IMG/VR virus record: IMGVR_UViG_3300002053_000045
Location: 1 to 44,645 of that record
Origin: a virus
Strand: one strand, 5' to 3'
Length of the DNA stretch: 44,645 nt
Both the position numbers and the translations under genes were made by a program. Position 1 is the first letter of the stretch, and each line of letters opens with the position of its first letter. Positions 8,697 through 17,769 of this stretch are shown here, in pieces. Below the pieces are notes generated by a model. The model did no database searches, was not told where the DNA came from, and worked only from the letters and a program-made list of their open reading frames with translations.

Positions 8697-9650
8697 ATGA
8701 AAGAGAATTTGAATCTTGAAATTGCAAAGTTAATTGGTGAGCCGATTAACACTCAACTTCCTGTGCCTTATGAAATTGAGGCTATCGCTGACTCGTTTAC
8801 TGCGGAAGCAGGAGAACATGTTTGGAGATATAGTGCTATGGATAGCACAGCAGATGTTATTCTTGATGTAGACACTAACGGAGCTATTACGGAGAAAAAA
8901 AGATCTCCTCTTAGCGATGTAGAGCTTACATTTAAAGGATTAAATTCGAAGTTAGAGTATGTTTTGGTAGACGCTGTACTTTCTAGTCCTGATACGCAAG
9001 TGTTAGGTAGAAGGAAAGCTTCTATTACAAGAGGAATGGATAAAAGAGAGTTAAAAATCATTCTTGATGCTATTTTAGCAAAGACAGCAGATTACCTTCC
9101 TGGAGTAAATCCAGAAGAAGTTACACCTGCATCTACTGATGATATTTATGATGTTATTATGGCTATGAAGCATAAGATTGAAGATTACGGTGATCAGTTT
9201 GTTCTTCTTTGTGGATCAACAGCTAAGGAAAAAATTGATACATATGACAAAGAACAAGCTTCCTCTTTAAATTACAATGTTACATTACCAGCAAAGTTAA
9301 AAGAGTTAGGCATCGATGTTGTAAAAGTCTTTGGTAAAGTCGCTGACGATACTGGAGAAACTGAAGATGCGTTAATGGATTCTAAAAAATTGATTCTTGT
9401 TGCTAAGAATTCAAGAATTGCTGAAGGAAAACCGATTAAGTTCGTTAGACGTAGAATTCCTGCGGATGTCGCTACTTTAATGGGAGCAGAAGTGGACGGA
9501 GCTCAAAGAGCTTTATGTGTTTCTAACACACCTGTACCAATTTCTGGTACCAATACATTAGGTTTTGGAGTTTTCGGCTATGAATCAATCATCTTCTGTA
9601 TTACAAATCCGAAAGCAATTTGTATCGCTGATTGTACATCGATTCTTTAA
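8697..9650 (+). CDS. Major capsid protein
   Basis: 317 residues starting at ATG 8697, which has a GGAG site eight bases upstream; the in-frame TTG at 8682 overlaps that site and is unlikely. Position right after protease/scaffold, length, and a mixed alpha/beta layout with an N-arm, a long central helix region (KRELKIILDAILAKTADY) and an E-loop-like strand stretch near the N-terminus fit an HK97-fold coat protein. Codon choice differs from neighbours, with more C- and G-ending codons (GTT/CTT/GCG/TCG) and fewer TTA/ATA, as expected for the most abundant protein. It is followed by a strong hairpin. No separate decoration or scaffold gene is needed given the upstream fusion. Confidence 0.85.
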   Translation: MKENLNLEIAKLIGEPINTQLPVPYEIEAIADSFTAEAGEHVWRYSAMDSTADVILDVDTNGAITEKKRSPLSDVELTFKGLNSKLEYVLVDAVLSSPDTQVLGRRKASITRGMDKRELKIILDAILAKTADYLPGVNPEEVTPASTDDIYDVIMAMKHKIEDYGDQFVLLCGSTAKEKIDTYDKEQASSLNYNVTLPAKLKELGIDVVKVFGKVADDTGETEDALMDSKKLILVAKNSRIAEGKPIKFVRRRIPADVATLMGAEVDGAQRALCVSNTPVPISGTNTLGFGVFGYESIIFCITNPKAICIADCTSIL

Positions 9651-9664
9651 TAGGTGAATAAATT

Positions 9665-9692
9665 CTAGGGAGGGGCGAAAGCCCTTCCCTAG
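9665..9692 (+). terminator. Strong GAAA-loop hairpin after the major capsid gene
   Basis: A 12-base-pair stem with a single G-U pair, CTAGGGAGGGGC / GCCCTTCCCTAG, closed by a GAAA tetraloop. It is the most GC-rich short stretch of the window. The following bases are TTCTTAAAAAAAA, so there is no good U-run on the + transcript. It may terminate only part of transcription or protect the 3' end of capsid mRNA. Confidence 0.7.
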
Positions 9693-9711
9693 TTCTTAAA
9701 AAAAATAGAAT

Positions 9712-10167
9712 ATGATTAATTTTAAAGGAAAATTAACAGAAAAAGAAAAATTAGAAATATCTGAAATACTTAGTGATCTAATAGATCTATATGGCGATTT
9801 TTATATAACAAGAAATAATTTACGTCTTTTTATTAAAGAAAATATTGATTTATTATTTGATTGTTTAAATAAAGGAGATAAAATAGCATATGGAAGAGAA
9901 GGAATAGCTCTTATTACAGGTTATTCTGATAAATCTTCAAGAAAATATGTTAAAATATTAGCTAGAGACGAAGATTCTGCTGATAAGTTATTAAAAATAA
10001 TAAACTGGAATATAGATACTGAACTTTATTGTAAATTAAAGAAAGTGAATCCATTAAGATATGTTTTTTTGAATAATAATTTTATTTTTAGAGGAAATAG
10101 AGGTAAAGAATTATTACTAATGAAAAGAAGTAAAGGAGATAAAAATGTTATCAGAAATAAAGACTAA
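9712..10167 (+). CDS. Hypothetical connector-region protein
   Basis: 151 residues, soluble, alpha/beta. Central strand-turn-helix text includes GREGIALITGYSDKSSRKYV and a C-terminal VNPLRYVFLNNNFIFRGNRG; the layout is reminiscent of a GNAT-like fold, though the acetyl-CoA-binding Q/RxxGxG/A loop is not visible. It starts just behind the capsid hairpin at an ATG without a clear ribosome binding site, and its end overlaps the next gene by 23 bases. Place between capsid and connector genes suggests an accessory morphogenesis factor. Function unknown; the GNAT resemblance is weak. Confidence 0.5.
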   Translation: MINFKGKLTEKEKLEISEILSDLIDLYGDFYITRNNLRLFIKENIDLLFDCLNKGDKIAYGREGIALITGYSDKSSRKYVKILARDEDSADKLLKIINWNIDTELYCKLKKVNPLRYVFLNNNFIFRGNRGKELLLMKRSKGDKNVIRNKD

Positions 10168-10720
10168 AATTAGAGCCTTAACAGAAGATCTAACTAACAC
10201 AAAAACAGATGCTTTTACATATAGTATATCTAATATATTTTCTTTATCAGAAGATAAAGGAATAAGTATCCTTGACGTGCAAATTAATGGAAGTGAATTA
10301 GCTAGCGGACAAAGTTATACATTCGATGCTGATACTGCACAACTTACAGTAGAAGGATTAACAACTAACGATGTAGTTACAGTTAAATTTACTTATTATA
10401 AATATTCTGATAGTGAACTTAATGATTATATTAGATCGGCATTAGTTTGGCTAAGTATTTTTTCTGACAAATGTAAAGATTACGAATTAGAAAACAATAC
10501 TGAAATTGTTCCCACTCCAGATAACAGAACAACTGACTTAATGGCTATAGTAGCATCTTTACTTATTAAACCAGATTATTCTGAATATCGCTTACCTAAT
10601 TTAACAGTCAGATATAATAGAGAAATGTCAAAAGAAAAAAGAATAGAAGAATTAATCAAGAAATTTGATAGAGGCTTAGGAGTAAATGATATTATCGAAT
10701 GGGATAATATTGATTATTAA
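10145..10720 (+). CDS. Head-tail adaptor (connector) protein
   Basis: 191 residues. An N-terminal helix, then a beta insert (about 25-90, SILDVQINGSELASGQSYTF to VTVKFTYY), then helices SDSELNDYIRSALVWLSIF and an all-helical C-terminal half ending in a charged tail. A helical bundle beginning with a short helix and SDSELNDYI is typical of the gp6/gp15-type adaptors that dock under the portal. The beta insert is extra and resembles the small beta element seen again in the tail-tube protein. It begins inside the previous gene with an AAAGGAG site. Adaptor role is inferred from helical pattern and position. Confidence 0.6.
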   Translation: MLSEIKTKIRALTEDLTNTKTDAFTYSISNIFSLSEDKGISILDVQINGSELASGQSYTFDADTAQLTVEGLTTNDVVTVKFTYYKYSDSELNDYIRSALVWLSIFSDKCKDYELENNTEIVPTPDNRTTDLMAIVASLLIKPDYSEYRLPNLTVRYNREMSKEKRIEELIKKFDRGLGVNDIIEWDNIDY

Positions 10721-10734
10721 AAAGGAGAAATAGT

Positions 10735-11085
10735 ATGGAAGCAAATTGTAAAAATTTAGAATTATTTAAAGGAGCAACTAAAACATTAGAAATAATTGTT
10801 ACAGAAAACGGAGTAGCTTTTGATATAACAAATTGGACAATTTATTTTACAGTAAAAAAATATTTAACGGATACAGATGAAAATGCAGAAATTCATAAAG
10901 AAATTTCGGATCATGAAGAAGCAACTAGTGGAAAGACATTAATAAATTTATCAACTGAAGATACTGATATAGAACCTAGAGAATATTATTATACTGTAGA
11001 TTTTAAAGATACAGAAGGAAATGAAGGCGTTATTTTATATGGAAAATTATTAGTAAAAAGAGCTGTAATACAAAATAGAGATTAA
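10735..11085 (+). CDS. Baseplate-upper-protein-like N-terminal domain protein
   Basis: 116 residues forming one beta-sandwich. The pattern LELFKGATKTLEIIVTENG, AFDITNWTIYFTVKK, INLSTEDTDIEPREYYYTVD and a final YGKLLVK strand is the small domain found at the N-terminus of phage baseplate-upper or fibre proteins, where it anchors the fibre. Here it is a free-standing protein encoded immediately before the giant fibre gene. It has its own AAAGGAG site. A likely job is docking the following fibre to the connector or neck. Family resemblance is clear by pattern; the partner is inferred. Confidence 0.65.
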   Translation: MEANCKNLELFKGATKTLEIIVTENGVAFDITNWTIYFTVKKYLTDTDENAEIHKEISDHEEATSGKTLINLSTEDTDIEPREYYYTVDFKDTEGNEGVILYGKLLVKRAVIQNRD

Positions 11086-11099
11086 TCGGAGGAATAATA

Positions 11100-12401
11100 A
11101 TGAGTATATATGATAAAGAAATTATTCATGTTGAATTAAATTTAATTGATATTGTTAGAGGAGGTAAAGATATAGATAGAGATGATATTATTGATAAAGC
11201 AGAACAATTAGATGATGGAACACATCAAGTAACTGCCGAAGAAGCTAGAGATCATATAGACGATAAAGCTAACCCTCATGAAGTAACTAAAGATCAAGTA
11301 GGATTAGGCAATGTACCTAATTTAGATACCACAGATGCTATTTCTAAAGCTCACGAACATGATAATAAATCATTATTAGATAGTTATGATCAAGCTAATG
11401 AAGATATTAAAGAGACTATAGAAGATAGCCATACTCATGATAATAAAGCTCTATTAGATACTTATACACAAACAGAAGAAGATATAGCAGATGCTATATC
11501 TAAAGAGCATGTCCAAAATACAGATACAAAGTTAGATGAAGGAGGAGCCAATGAAATAGATGCTAGTGAAATAGTTAAAGCTGGAAGTATAACAGAAGTT
11601 ATTTATTATATTAATTGTGATACTGGTAGCGATGAAACAGGAGACGGAAGTAGCGAAACCCCTTTTGCTACAGTTCAACATGCAATAGACTTACTTCCTA
11701 AAATATTAAGATATCAAGTACAAATAATATTATCAAATAGTCTTAATTATAATGAAGCTATCAATATTAAAGGATTTTCTTCAGCTACAGATGCAAATGA
11801 CTGTAAATTATTAATTAAAGGTTCTGGCAATCCTGATAATGTATTAATTACTAACGAGAATGATATTTTTACTATTGATAATTGTTTTATTCCAGTTTGG
11901 ATTAGTTATTTATCAATGAGAGTAACAGCAGATGATAAAGCATGCGTTAGTGCTAAATTTAATAGTTTAGTTAGAGTCTATCGTTGTGATTTTGCTGATA
12001 ATGACAATAATAATACTATAGGAGTATCTTCTGATACTAATTCTCATGTTTATGTAGATATGGGTAATAATTATGATTCTAAAAAAGTAGGAAGAGGACT
12101 TTATAGTAGTTCAGGAGGTATTCTTACACATAACAATAGCTCTTTTGGAGATATTTCAAAAGTAGTAAGTAACGGAGGAGTTATCCTTAATACAGGACGT
12201 TACGATCCTGATAGAATCGGTGTTGATCGTTCTTACGAAACACACGCTTCGGATATCCGTAGTGCAGTAGATAATAGTCATACTCATGATAATAAATCAG
12301 AATTAGATTTAGTTAGTGATGGAGATCATGATGTAAGAACTGATAATCCTCATGATGTAACAGTAGATCAATTAGATTTAGCTTCAGGTACAGACCTTTA
12401 A
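11100..12401 (+). CDS. Giant fibre protein, N-terminal part (ends at frame junction)
   Basis: 433 residues, starting after a CGGAGG site. Residues 1-160 are a stalk of NPHxVT and SHTHDNKxxLD repeats typical of trimeric phage fibres (ARDHIDDKANPHEVTKDQVG, DSHTHDNKALLD). Residues about 168-370 form a pectin-lyase-like parallel beta-helix (INCDTGSDETGDGS, then FATVQHAIDLLPKIL). The stalk repeats resume, and the frame stops at TAA 12399-12401 straight after ASGTDL. The protein pattern continues without loss in the +1 frame, so this is very probably the first third of a 1752-residue fibre. Either a short and a long form are made, or the gene is broken. Its location between connector genes suggests a neck or head fibre. 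Confidence 0.75.
   Translation: MSIYDKEIIHVELNLIDIVRGGKDIDRDDIIDKAEQLDDGTHQVTAEEARDHIDDKANPHEVTKDQVGLGNVPNLDTTDAISKAHEHDNKSLLDSYDQANEDIKETIEDSHTHDNKALLDTYTQTEEDIADAISKEHVQNTDTKLDEGGANEIDASEIVKAGSITEVIYYINCDTGSDETGDGSSETPFATVQHAIDLLPKILRYQVQIILSNSLNYNEAINIKGFSSATDANDCKLLIKGSGNPDNVLITNENDIFTIDNCFIPVWISYLSMRVTADDKACVSAKFNSLVRVYRCDFADNDNNNTIGVSSDTNSHVYVDMGNNYDSKKVGRGLYSSSGGILTHNNSSFGDISKVVSNGGVILNTGRYDPDRIGVDRSYETHASDIRSAVDNSHTHDNKSELDLVSDGDHDVRTDNPHDVTVDQLDLASGTDL
11600..12200 (+). repeat. Duplicated beta-helix module, copy 1 (copy 2 at 14670-15270)
   Basis: The same roughly 200-residue module occurs twice in the fibre gene. Shared landmarks in order: YxxNxDTGSD, PFATxQHAxDxLPKILR, SLNYNE, GFSS, then DNVLI, CxFxDN, YDSxKV and GLR/GLYxxxGGI. 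The copies differ at most other positions, so the duplication is old. A third, shorter copy of only the flanking stalk motif (QNTDTKLDEGG) is at 12450-12495. Confidence 0.75.
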
Positions 12402-12402
12402 G
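12396..12402 (+). other. Candidate +1 frameshift site CTT TAA G
   Basis: The zero frame reads GAC CTT TAA; skipping one base gives GAC CTT AAG GGA GGA and joins the fibre's two halves. CTT followed by a stop and one more base is the arrangement of the bacterial prfB site (CTT TGA C), where tRNA-Leu slips onto TTT. An AGGT stretch lies at 12386-12389, further away than the prfB stimulator. No start codon in the new frame follows the nearby GGGAGGAGG, so re-initiation is unlikely. A mutation or assembly indel gives the same picture. Confidence 0.5.
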
Positions 12403-15400
12403 GGAGGAGGATCTTTAAACAAAGCTGATTATGAAGATTCTGTCTCTAAAAAACATACTCAAAATACAGATACTAAACTTGACGAAGGCGGAGATAATGA
12501 AATAGATGTAGAAAATGTAGCTTCTATATCAAAAGCAACTTTTTATTTAAAATCAAGAATTCCCGATCCTAGTACAATTACATTTACAGGATTAGGATTA
12601 AATGATCTTGATGCTTCTAGTGTAGCACTTCCTTGGGGTATAGCAGGCTTTACAGGTGAAGGATTACATACTTTTACTGTAAAAATATCTTCAGTAGCAT
12701 CTGGAGAAGGTGATAAAATAAGATATAAAGTTGACGATGGCGAATGGAGCGAAGAAAAAGAAATAGTAGGATATCAAAATATAGCAACAGGAGGAACTCC
12801 TACTGCTAGTTATGGATTATCTACATATGTAGATAATCCAGTAGATAGAAACTTTGCAAGTTATTGGTATTTTGCTAATTATCAAACAACAGCTCCTTAT
12901 TGGTGGAAATATGATTTAGGAGAAGGTAACGAAAAAATAGTTAAAAGATTAAAGATTAAACAAAGCGGAATTAAAAGAGCTTTAATTCAAGGTTCTAATA
13001 ATGATAGCGATTGGACAACACTTAAAATAATTACACCTGAATATAGTAACTATACATATACAGTATTAGGTAATATATATGATATTAATAATGATATTTC
13101 ATATAGATATTATAGAATATATATGGAAAGTGAAGATGATATATATGAAACTAGAGTACAAATTTATGAATTAGAACTCATGGAACAAATAACAGGTAGC
13201 GGATATATAGAATTAGAAGATGATGTATTTGTAAAATTTAGTGCAGATACAGGACATACTGTAGATGATCAATGGTCTTTTGAAGTAAATGGAATATCTG
13301 ATAATAACGATGGAACTTCAACTTTACCATTTGCTTCTATAAACAAAGCTATGAGTATTATACAAAAAGATTTTAATCCTAAAGGATCTTTACAATTAGA
13401 ACAGGGAATATATGTCGAAAATATAAGCATAACAGATTTCATGGGAGAAGAATTCTTTATTCAAGGTAAATCTAGTAGCAGTCAAAATCCCCCTTATATT
13501 ATAGGAGCAGGATATGCTCCTATTTATCTGTCTAATTCTTTTGGATTAGCACTTAAAAAAATGAATATAATAGGTTTAGAAAATAGCTGTTTATATGCAA
13601 TTAATAATAGTAAATGTAGTTTAGAAGATGTTCATTTTGGCACTATAGCAGATTCTCTTGTTTCAAATATTAAATCTATTTACGTTTATAGCTCCGATAT
13701 TTCTGATAATTTTATAAATATAATATCGGCTTTTAATTTTAATGATGAAACATTAGGAATATATACCCCAAAATATGGAATTTATGCAAGAAACAGTCAA
13801 GTTCACGCTTTAAATGAAGCTTATAGTAATTTAGGTGAAGAAACATATTTAAATTCTAGTACGATTACTATTGGACAAAATAAACTTTTACGAAACATTA
13901 CTAAATTACAAGGAGCTCTAGTAACTAATGATTTTCCTAGTATAGGTTCTTTACTAGCACAAAAGACATTTTTAGAATCTGAAATAGGTACCGATTATTC
14001 AGATATAGAGGTTATATTTGATAATCCTCCTACTATAGTAGCAGGAGAAAAATATACAATTTCTTTTACATCAATTAATAGAGTTTCTTTGAATTATCAA
14101 ATAAGATTTAAAAATCCAGGCGATTATGCTGGAGGAATCGTAACTTATACAAAAATAGATGGAACAGATAGATCTTCCTCTGATTCATTTGATTTTGATT
14201 TTGAAGTATATATAAATGATAGTTTAGATGTCTCAAGTTCAGGAGGAACTTCAAGTTTTTCATTACCGACAAGTTCTGATTATCTACGCAGTCAATCTTT
14301 TACCGCAGTTTCTTCAGGAAATTTAACAAAATTAGTACTTCCTTTGAAAAAAAGAGGAAGTAATGTTGGAGATCTTATAGTAAGAATATATAAAGCTGAA
14401 CAATCTAGAAGCGAGTTAATAGAAGACGGAGAATTAGTAGATGATTTAGCAGTTACTGCAGGTAAAAAAATAGGAAGTAAAACAATAGAAGATATAGAAG
14501 ACGCAGTAGATAAAAAACATACTCAAAATAGCGATACAAAATTAGACGAGGGCGGAGAAAATGAAGTAATAGCTAGTGATATTAAAGATGCAATATCTAA
14601 AGAACATGAACATTCTAATAATGGAGAAAACGAAATAGGAGCTGGAGAAATAGTAAAAGCTTCTCCTACTGGTGCATATGTTAGATATTATGTAAATCCT
14701 GATACAGGTAGTGATGATAATCCAGGTACAGAAGCCGAACCATTTGCTACCATCCAACATGCAGTTGATATATTACCTAAAATATTAAGAAGGACTACAT
14801 ATATTAGATTACAAGATAGTCTTAATTATAATGAAACTGTTTCAGTTTCAGGTTTTTCTTCTAATGAAAATATAACTTTTGCTATTCAAGGTCAAAATGC
14901 AGATAATGTTTTAATAAGCGGATCAAGTGCTATTTTGCTTGCACTTAGAGAAAATCATATGCAAATATCAATTTATGGTATTTCTTTTAAAACTAACCAC
15001 AGTAGCGGAGCATGTATAAGAACTTACGAATCTGATTTATATTGTTATAACTGTAAATTTTCTGATAATGGAGGTACAGGTACAAGCGGAATATATGTAA
15101 CTTCGAATAGTAAAGCCTATGTATTTAATTGTTCAGATTATGATTCTAATAAAGTAAGATACGGTCTTAGGACAGGTTTAGGAGGTATTATAATGCCCTC
15201 TACAACAAGTCCATCATTTGGAGATACTTATAAATATGGATTAATAATAGAAGAAGGTTTACACACCCCTGCTCAAGCAACTAAAGTTTTATATGTAGAT
15301 AAGAATAATACTTCGAATACAGAAATAGGTTCAATTACAGATCCTTTTAAAACAATACAAGGAGCAATTAATCAAATTATAGCAAATGGAGATGACTCCT

Positions 15401-16359
15401 ATTCTGAAGGTTATACAATTAAAATAGGAGCAGGAAGATATATAGAAAATCTTGTATTAGAAAATAACGAATTACAAAATATAACCTTTGAAGGTATAAG
15501 TTATGAGGCTACTAAAATAGTTCCAAGTTCAGGAAATTCTTTACAATCTACATTAAATAATAGTACTTTTCGTTATATATACTTTAAGAATTTATGGTTT
15601 AATACTCCAGTTATTTTACAAGGAAGCACTAATGGAGGAGATTTTGGTCATAGAATTCATTTTCAAAATTGTCTTTTTAGTAATACTGTTACAATGAAAA
15701 ATTTAGTATCTTCTAGTTTTTTTAATTGTAAATTTTCTGATAATGTATTAATAAGTAATGTTGTCGAGGCTGCAATTAGTGGATATAATGGTTATATATA
15801 TGATGGAAATTTAACTCTTGAAACTGACGATACCGCTTATAAACCTAATTATTTTACTTCTGATGGTACAATAATTAATATTAACGCTATAAAAATATAT
15901 ACAGATTTAGCTTGGAGTTTACTTAATGGAGGCAAAGGAATATATGATATTAAAGCATCTTTAATTGGAGGTACTGGAGGAACAATTCCTACTGATGGAA
16001 CAATTAAAGCTAGACATTCTACTTTATTAGGTAATTATACAAATAATGGAACTTTAGAATTATATAATTCGCATATATCAGGAACACTAAGCGGAAATGC
16101 ACCTATATTATATCAACCATCAAGTCAAATAAAAAACGATTCTTCAGTTACAGGAACTACAGTAAAAGACGCTTTAAATAACTGCTATGAAAAAGAGACA
16201 GAACTTAAAATTAAAGTATATATTCAAGATACAGAACCTACATTAACAGCAGATCAATTTATGGCAGTTTGGCATGATACTAGCGTTTCTGGTGATCCAG
16301 ATATTTATTTATTATATCGGAGAGGATCAGGAGATCAAGTAAAGATACAATTTAATTAA
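12400..16359 (+). CDS. Giant fibre protein, C-terminal part in +1 frame
   Basis: This frame is open from 12382 to 16359; counted from the junction it adds 1319 residues. The first ATG, 13123, has no ribosome binding site and cuts a domain, so it is not a true start. In order: a KKHTQNTDTKLDEGG stalk repeat, a beta domain, a discoidin (F5/8 type C)-like carbohydrate-binding domain at about 12790-13190 (YWWKYDLGEGNEK to YRYYRIYMES), a beta-helix from about 13260 to 13900, a beta domain, a second stalk copy, a beta-helix that duplicates the one upstream (14670-15270), a third helix (15290 onward), and a C-terminal tip ending YIQDTEPTLTADQFMAVW. Several glycan-binding domains suggest receptor or surface attachment. 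Confidence 0.75.
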   Translation, partial: KGGGSLNKADYEDSVSKKHTQNTDTKLDEGGDNEIDVENVASISKATFYLKSRIPDPSTITFTGLGLNDLDASSVALPWGIAGFTGEGLHTFTVKISSVASGEGDKIRYKVDDGEWSEEKEIVGYQNIATGGTPTASYGLSTYVDNPVDRNFASYWYFANYQTTAPYWWKYDLGEGNEKIVKRLKIKQSGIKRALIQGSNNDSDWTTLKIITPEYSNYTYTVLGNIYDINNDISYRYYRIYMESEDDIYETRVQIYELELMEQITGSGYIELEDDVFVKFSADTGHTVDDQWSFEVNGISDNNDGTSTLPFASINKAMSIIQKDFNPKGSLQLEQGIYVENISITDFMGEEFFIQGKSSSSQNPPYIIGAGYAPIYLSNSFGLALKKMNIIGLENSCLYAINNSKCSLEDVHFGTIADSLVSNIKSIYVYSSDISDNFINIISAFNFNDETLGIYTPKYGIYARNSQVHALNEAYSNLGEETYLNSSTITIGQNKLLRNITKLQGALVTNDFPSIGSLLAQKTFLESEIGTDYSDIEVIFDNPPTIVAGEKYTISFTSINRVSLNYQIRFKNPGDYAGGIVTYTKIDGTDRSSSDSFDFDFEVYINDSLDVSSSGGTSSFSLPTSSDYLRSQSFTAVSSGNLTKLVLPLKKRGSNVGDLIVRIYKAEQSRSELIEDGELVDDLAVTAGKKIGSKTIEDIEDAVDKKHTQNSDTKLDEGGENEVIASDIKDAISKEHEHSNNGENEIGAGEIVKASPTGAYVRYYVNPDTGSDDNPGTEAEPFATIQHAVDILPKILRRTTYIRLQDSLNYNETVSVSGFSSNENITFAIQGQNADNVLISGSSAILLALRENHMQISIYGISFKTNHSSGACIRTYESDLYCYNCKFSDNGGTGTSGIYVTSNSKAYVFNCSDYDSNKVRYGLRTGLGGIIMPSTTSPSFGDTYKYGLIIEEGLHTPAQATKVLYVDKNNTSNTEIGSITDPFKTIQGAINQIIANGDDSYSEGYTIKIGAGRYIENLVLENNELQNITFEGISYEATKIVPSSGNSLQSTLNNSTFRYIYFKNLWFNTPVILQGSTNGGDFGHRIHFQNCLFSNTVTMKNLVSSSFFNCKFSDNVLISNVVEAAISGYNGYIYDGNLTLETDDTAYKPNYFTSDGTIININAIKIYTDLAWSLLNGGKGIYDIKASLIGGTGGTIPTDGTIKARHSTLLGNYTNNGTLELYNSHISGTLSGNAPILYQPSSQIKNDSSVTGTTVKDALNNCYEKETELKIKVYIQDTEPTLTADQFMAVWHDTSVSGDPDIYLLYRRGSGDQVKIQFN

Positions 16360-16368
16360 GGAGTAATT

Positions 16369-16722
16369 ATGGATAAAATGTTTAAACAATTAGCGAAATC
16401 AATAAGAGTTTATATTGCTAAAGAATCTATAATAGATCCTTTTGAAAAAAATGTTTCTAGGCTTAATTTAAATCCTATTTCAATTAAAGCTATAGTTTCT
16501 ACAGTATCTCCTGAAAAATTAAATTGGAAATTTTATGGAATGAAAGTTCAAGAAGCTAAAGAATTAATTATCAAAAAAAATGATTTAAATTTAATAAGAT
16601 TATCTCATAAAATAGAAATAGATGGAATATATTTTTTATCATATAGAGAAAATGTATCGAATTTTAGTATTTTTTCTTTAGATGATAAATATGTAAGAAT
16701 TACTCTTTGGAGAATAGAATAA
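16369..16722 (+). CDS. Head-completion / stopper-like protein
   Basis: 117 residues with a strong AAGGAG site. An N-terminal helix is followed by a compact strand-rich half: VSTVSPEKLNWKFYGMKVQE, an EIDGIYFLSYRENVSNFSIF segment and an RITLWRIE ending. In this class of phage the slot between adaptor and the gp10-like neck gene is held by the stopper that seals the connector after packaging, and size fits. Sequence alone does not prove the fold. The stop overlaps the next start by one base (TAATG). Confidence 0.5.
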   Translation: MDKMFKQLAKSIRVYIAKESIIDPFEKNVSRLNLNPISIKAIVSTVSPEKLNWKFYGMKVQEAKELIIKKNDLNLIRLSHKIEIDGIYFLSYRENVSNFSIFSLDDKYVRITLWRIE

Positions 16723-17282
16723 TGAAAGATGTTAGAGTCAATATTATACAAAGAGGAAAACCAATAGCTGATATTGAAAGAGATATTACTACTTCTTGGT
16801 TCGAAATGCAAGGAGATATAGCAGAATTAGGAGAAAGAACATCTGAAAAGATGAAAGAAAATATTAGAAATAAAATTAAAAGACCTTATGGTAGCCCAGG
16901 AAGATTAGAAGTAGCTATAAATTCTGATTTATTTGTAAATATGGGAGGACAAGCTCCTTTTGTTGGATTTGGGGTAGGAAATATAGATTTATTAGAACAT
17001 ACTGTACCTTATTATAAAGCTATCAATTATGGTTCTAATCATATACTAAATTTACCAGGAAGCGGAAAAGTTCCTGTAGGATATTTTTCACCTGGTGAGC
17101 CAAAACCTATATCTTTTGGAAGCGGATCAAGATGGGTACCTGATAGTTCTAAAGGAAATTATTCTTTTATTCCCAAACATCCTATTCAACCTATAAATTA
17201 TATAGAGAATACAGAACATTGGTTTGGTGGACAAATATCTAAAATACTAGCAAGACATTCTGCTAGATTAGGGAGAAAATAA
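16722..17282 (+). CDS. HK97 gp10-like neck/tail-joining protein
   Basis: 186 residues from ATG 16722, which overlaps the previous stop and has GGAG nine bases upstream; the in-frame TTG at 16707 is not needed. Its order, size and the KMKENIRNKIKRPYGSPGRL helix followed by a glycine-rich region match the HK97 gp10-like minor structural proteins found between stopper and tail terminator. Residues 65-165 are unusually rich in Gly, Pro and aromatic residues (PYYKAINYGSNHILNLPGSG, HPIQPINYIENTEHWF). Overlaps the next gene by one base. Placement supports a role in joining tail to head. Confidence 0.6.
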   Translation: MKDVRVNIIQRGKPIADIERDITTSWFEMQGDIAELGERTSEKMKENIRNKIKRPYGSPGRLEVAINSDLFVNMGGQAPFVGFGVGNIDLLEHTVPYYKAINYGSNHILNLPGSGKVPVGYFSPGEPKPISFGSGSRWVPDSSKGNYSFIPKHPIQPINYIENTEHWFGGQISKILARHSARLGRK

Positions 17283-17767
17283 TGTATAGAATTAGTAGAA
17301 ATATTGAAGCTTCTATTATACAGTTTTTACAAACTAAATTAGCTGAAGATGGATGGACTAATATAAATGTAGAAAAAACTTTTAAAAGAGTATATTCTAC
17401 AGAAGTAACTGTTCCTGTTATTTGTATAAGAGTAGGCAATACAGAACATGAATTTGTAGAAATAGGAACTAATTCTACTTTAAGAAATCCCTTAATCTTA
17501 ATTGACATTTTTGCTAGTTCTGATGGACAAAGATTAGATTTAAAAGATTATATCGTTAGTATATTAAAACATGGATGTATTTATTATGAATATATTATTG
17601 ACAGTAATGGAGAAATAGAATCTAAAACACAAAATGGAAAAATTAAAGTTATAGGAATTAGCGATACAATTGTGGACTTAAATATAGACAAAGATACTTT
17701 AGATCCTAAAGATAGATATAGACATCTTATATCCTTAAATATAAGTCTTGATAAAGTGGAGTTATAA
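17282..17767 (+). CDS. Tail terminator / completion protein
   Basis: 161 residues, alpha/beta. N-terminal helix RNIEASIIQFLQTKLAEDGW, then strands VTVPVICIRVGNTEHEF, LILIDIFASSDGQRLDLKDY helix-strand, and a C-terminal sheet YRHLISLNISL. This helix-first, ring-forming layout and the position just before the tail tube gene are those of tail terminators (lambda gpU-like or gpZ-like), which cap the growing tube. Assignment is by architecture and synteny; start overlaps the previous stop by one base. Confidence 0.6.
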   Translation: MYRISRNIEASIIQFLQTKLAEDGWTNINVEKTFKRVYSTEVTVPVICIRVGNTEHEFVEIGTNSTLRNPLILIDIFASSDGQRLDLKDYIVSILKHGCIYYEYIIDSNGEIESKTQNGKIKVIGISDTIVDLNIDKDTLDPKDRYRHLISLNISLDKVEL

Positions 17768-17769
17768 TT

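Noticed and set aside
13123-16359. ATG 13123 as start of a separate fibre gene
   Set aside because: No ribosome binding site, and it falls inside a discoidin-like domain whose first half is in the same open frame upstream to 12382.
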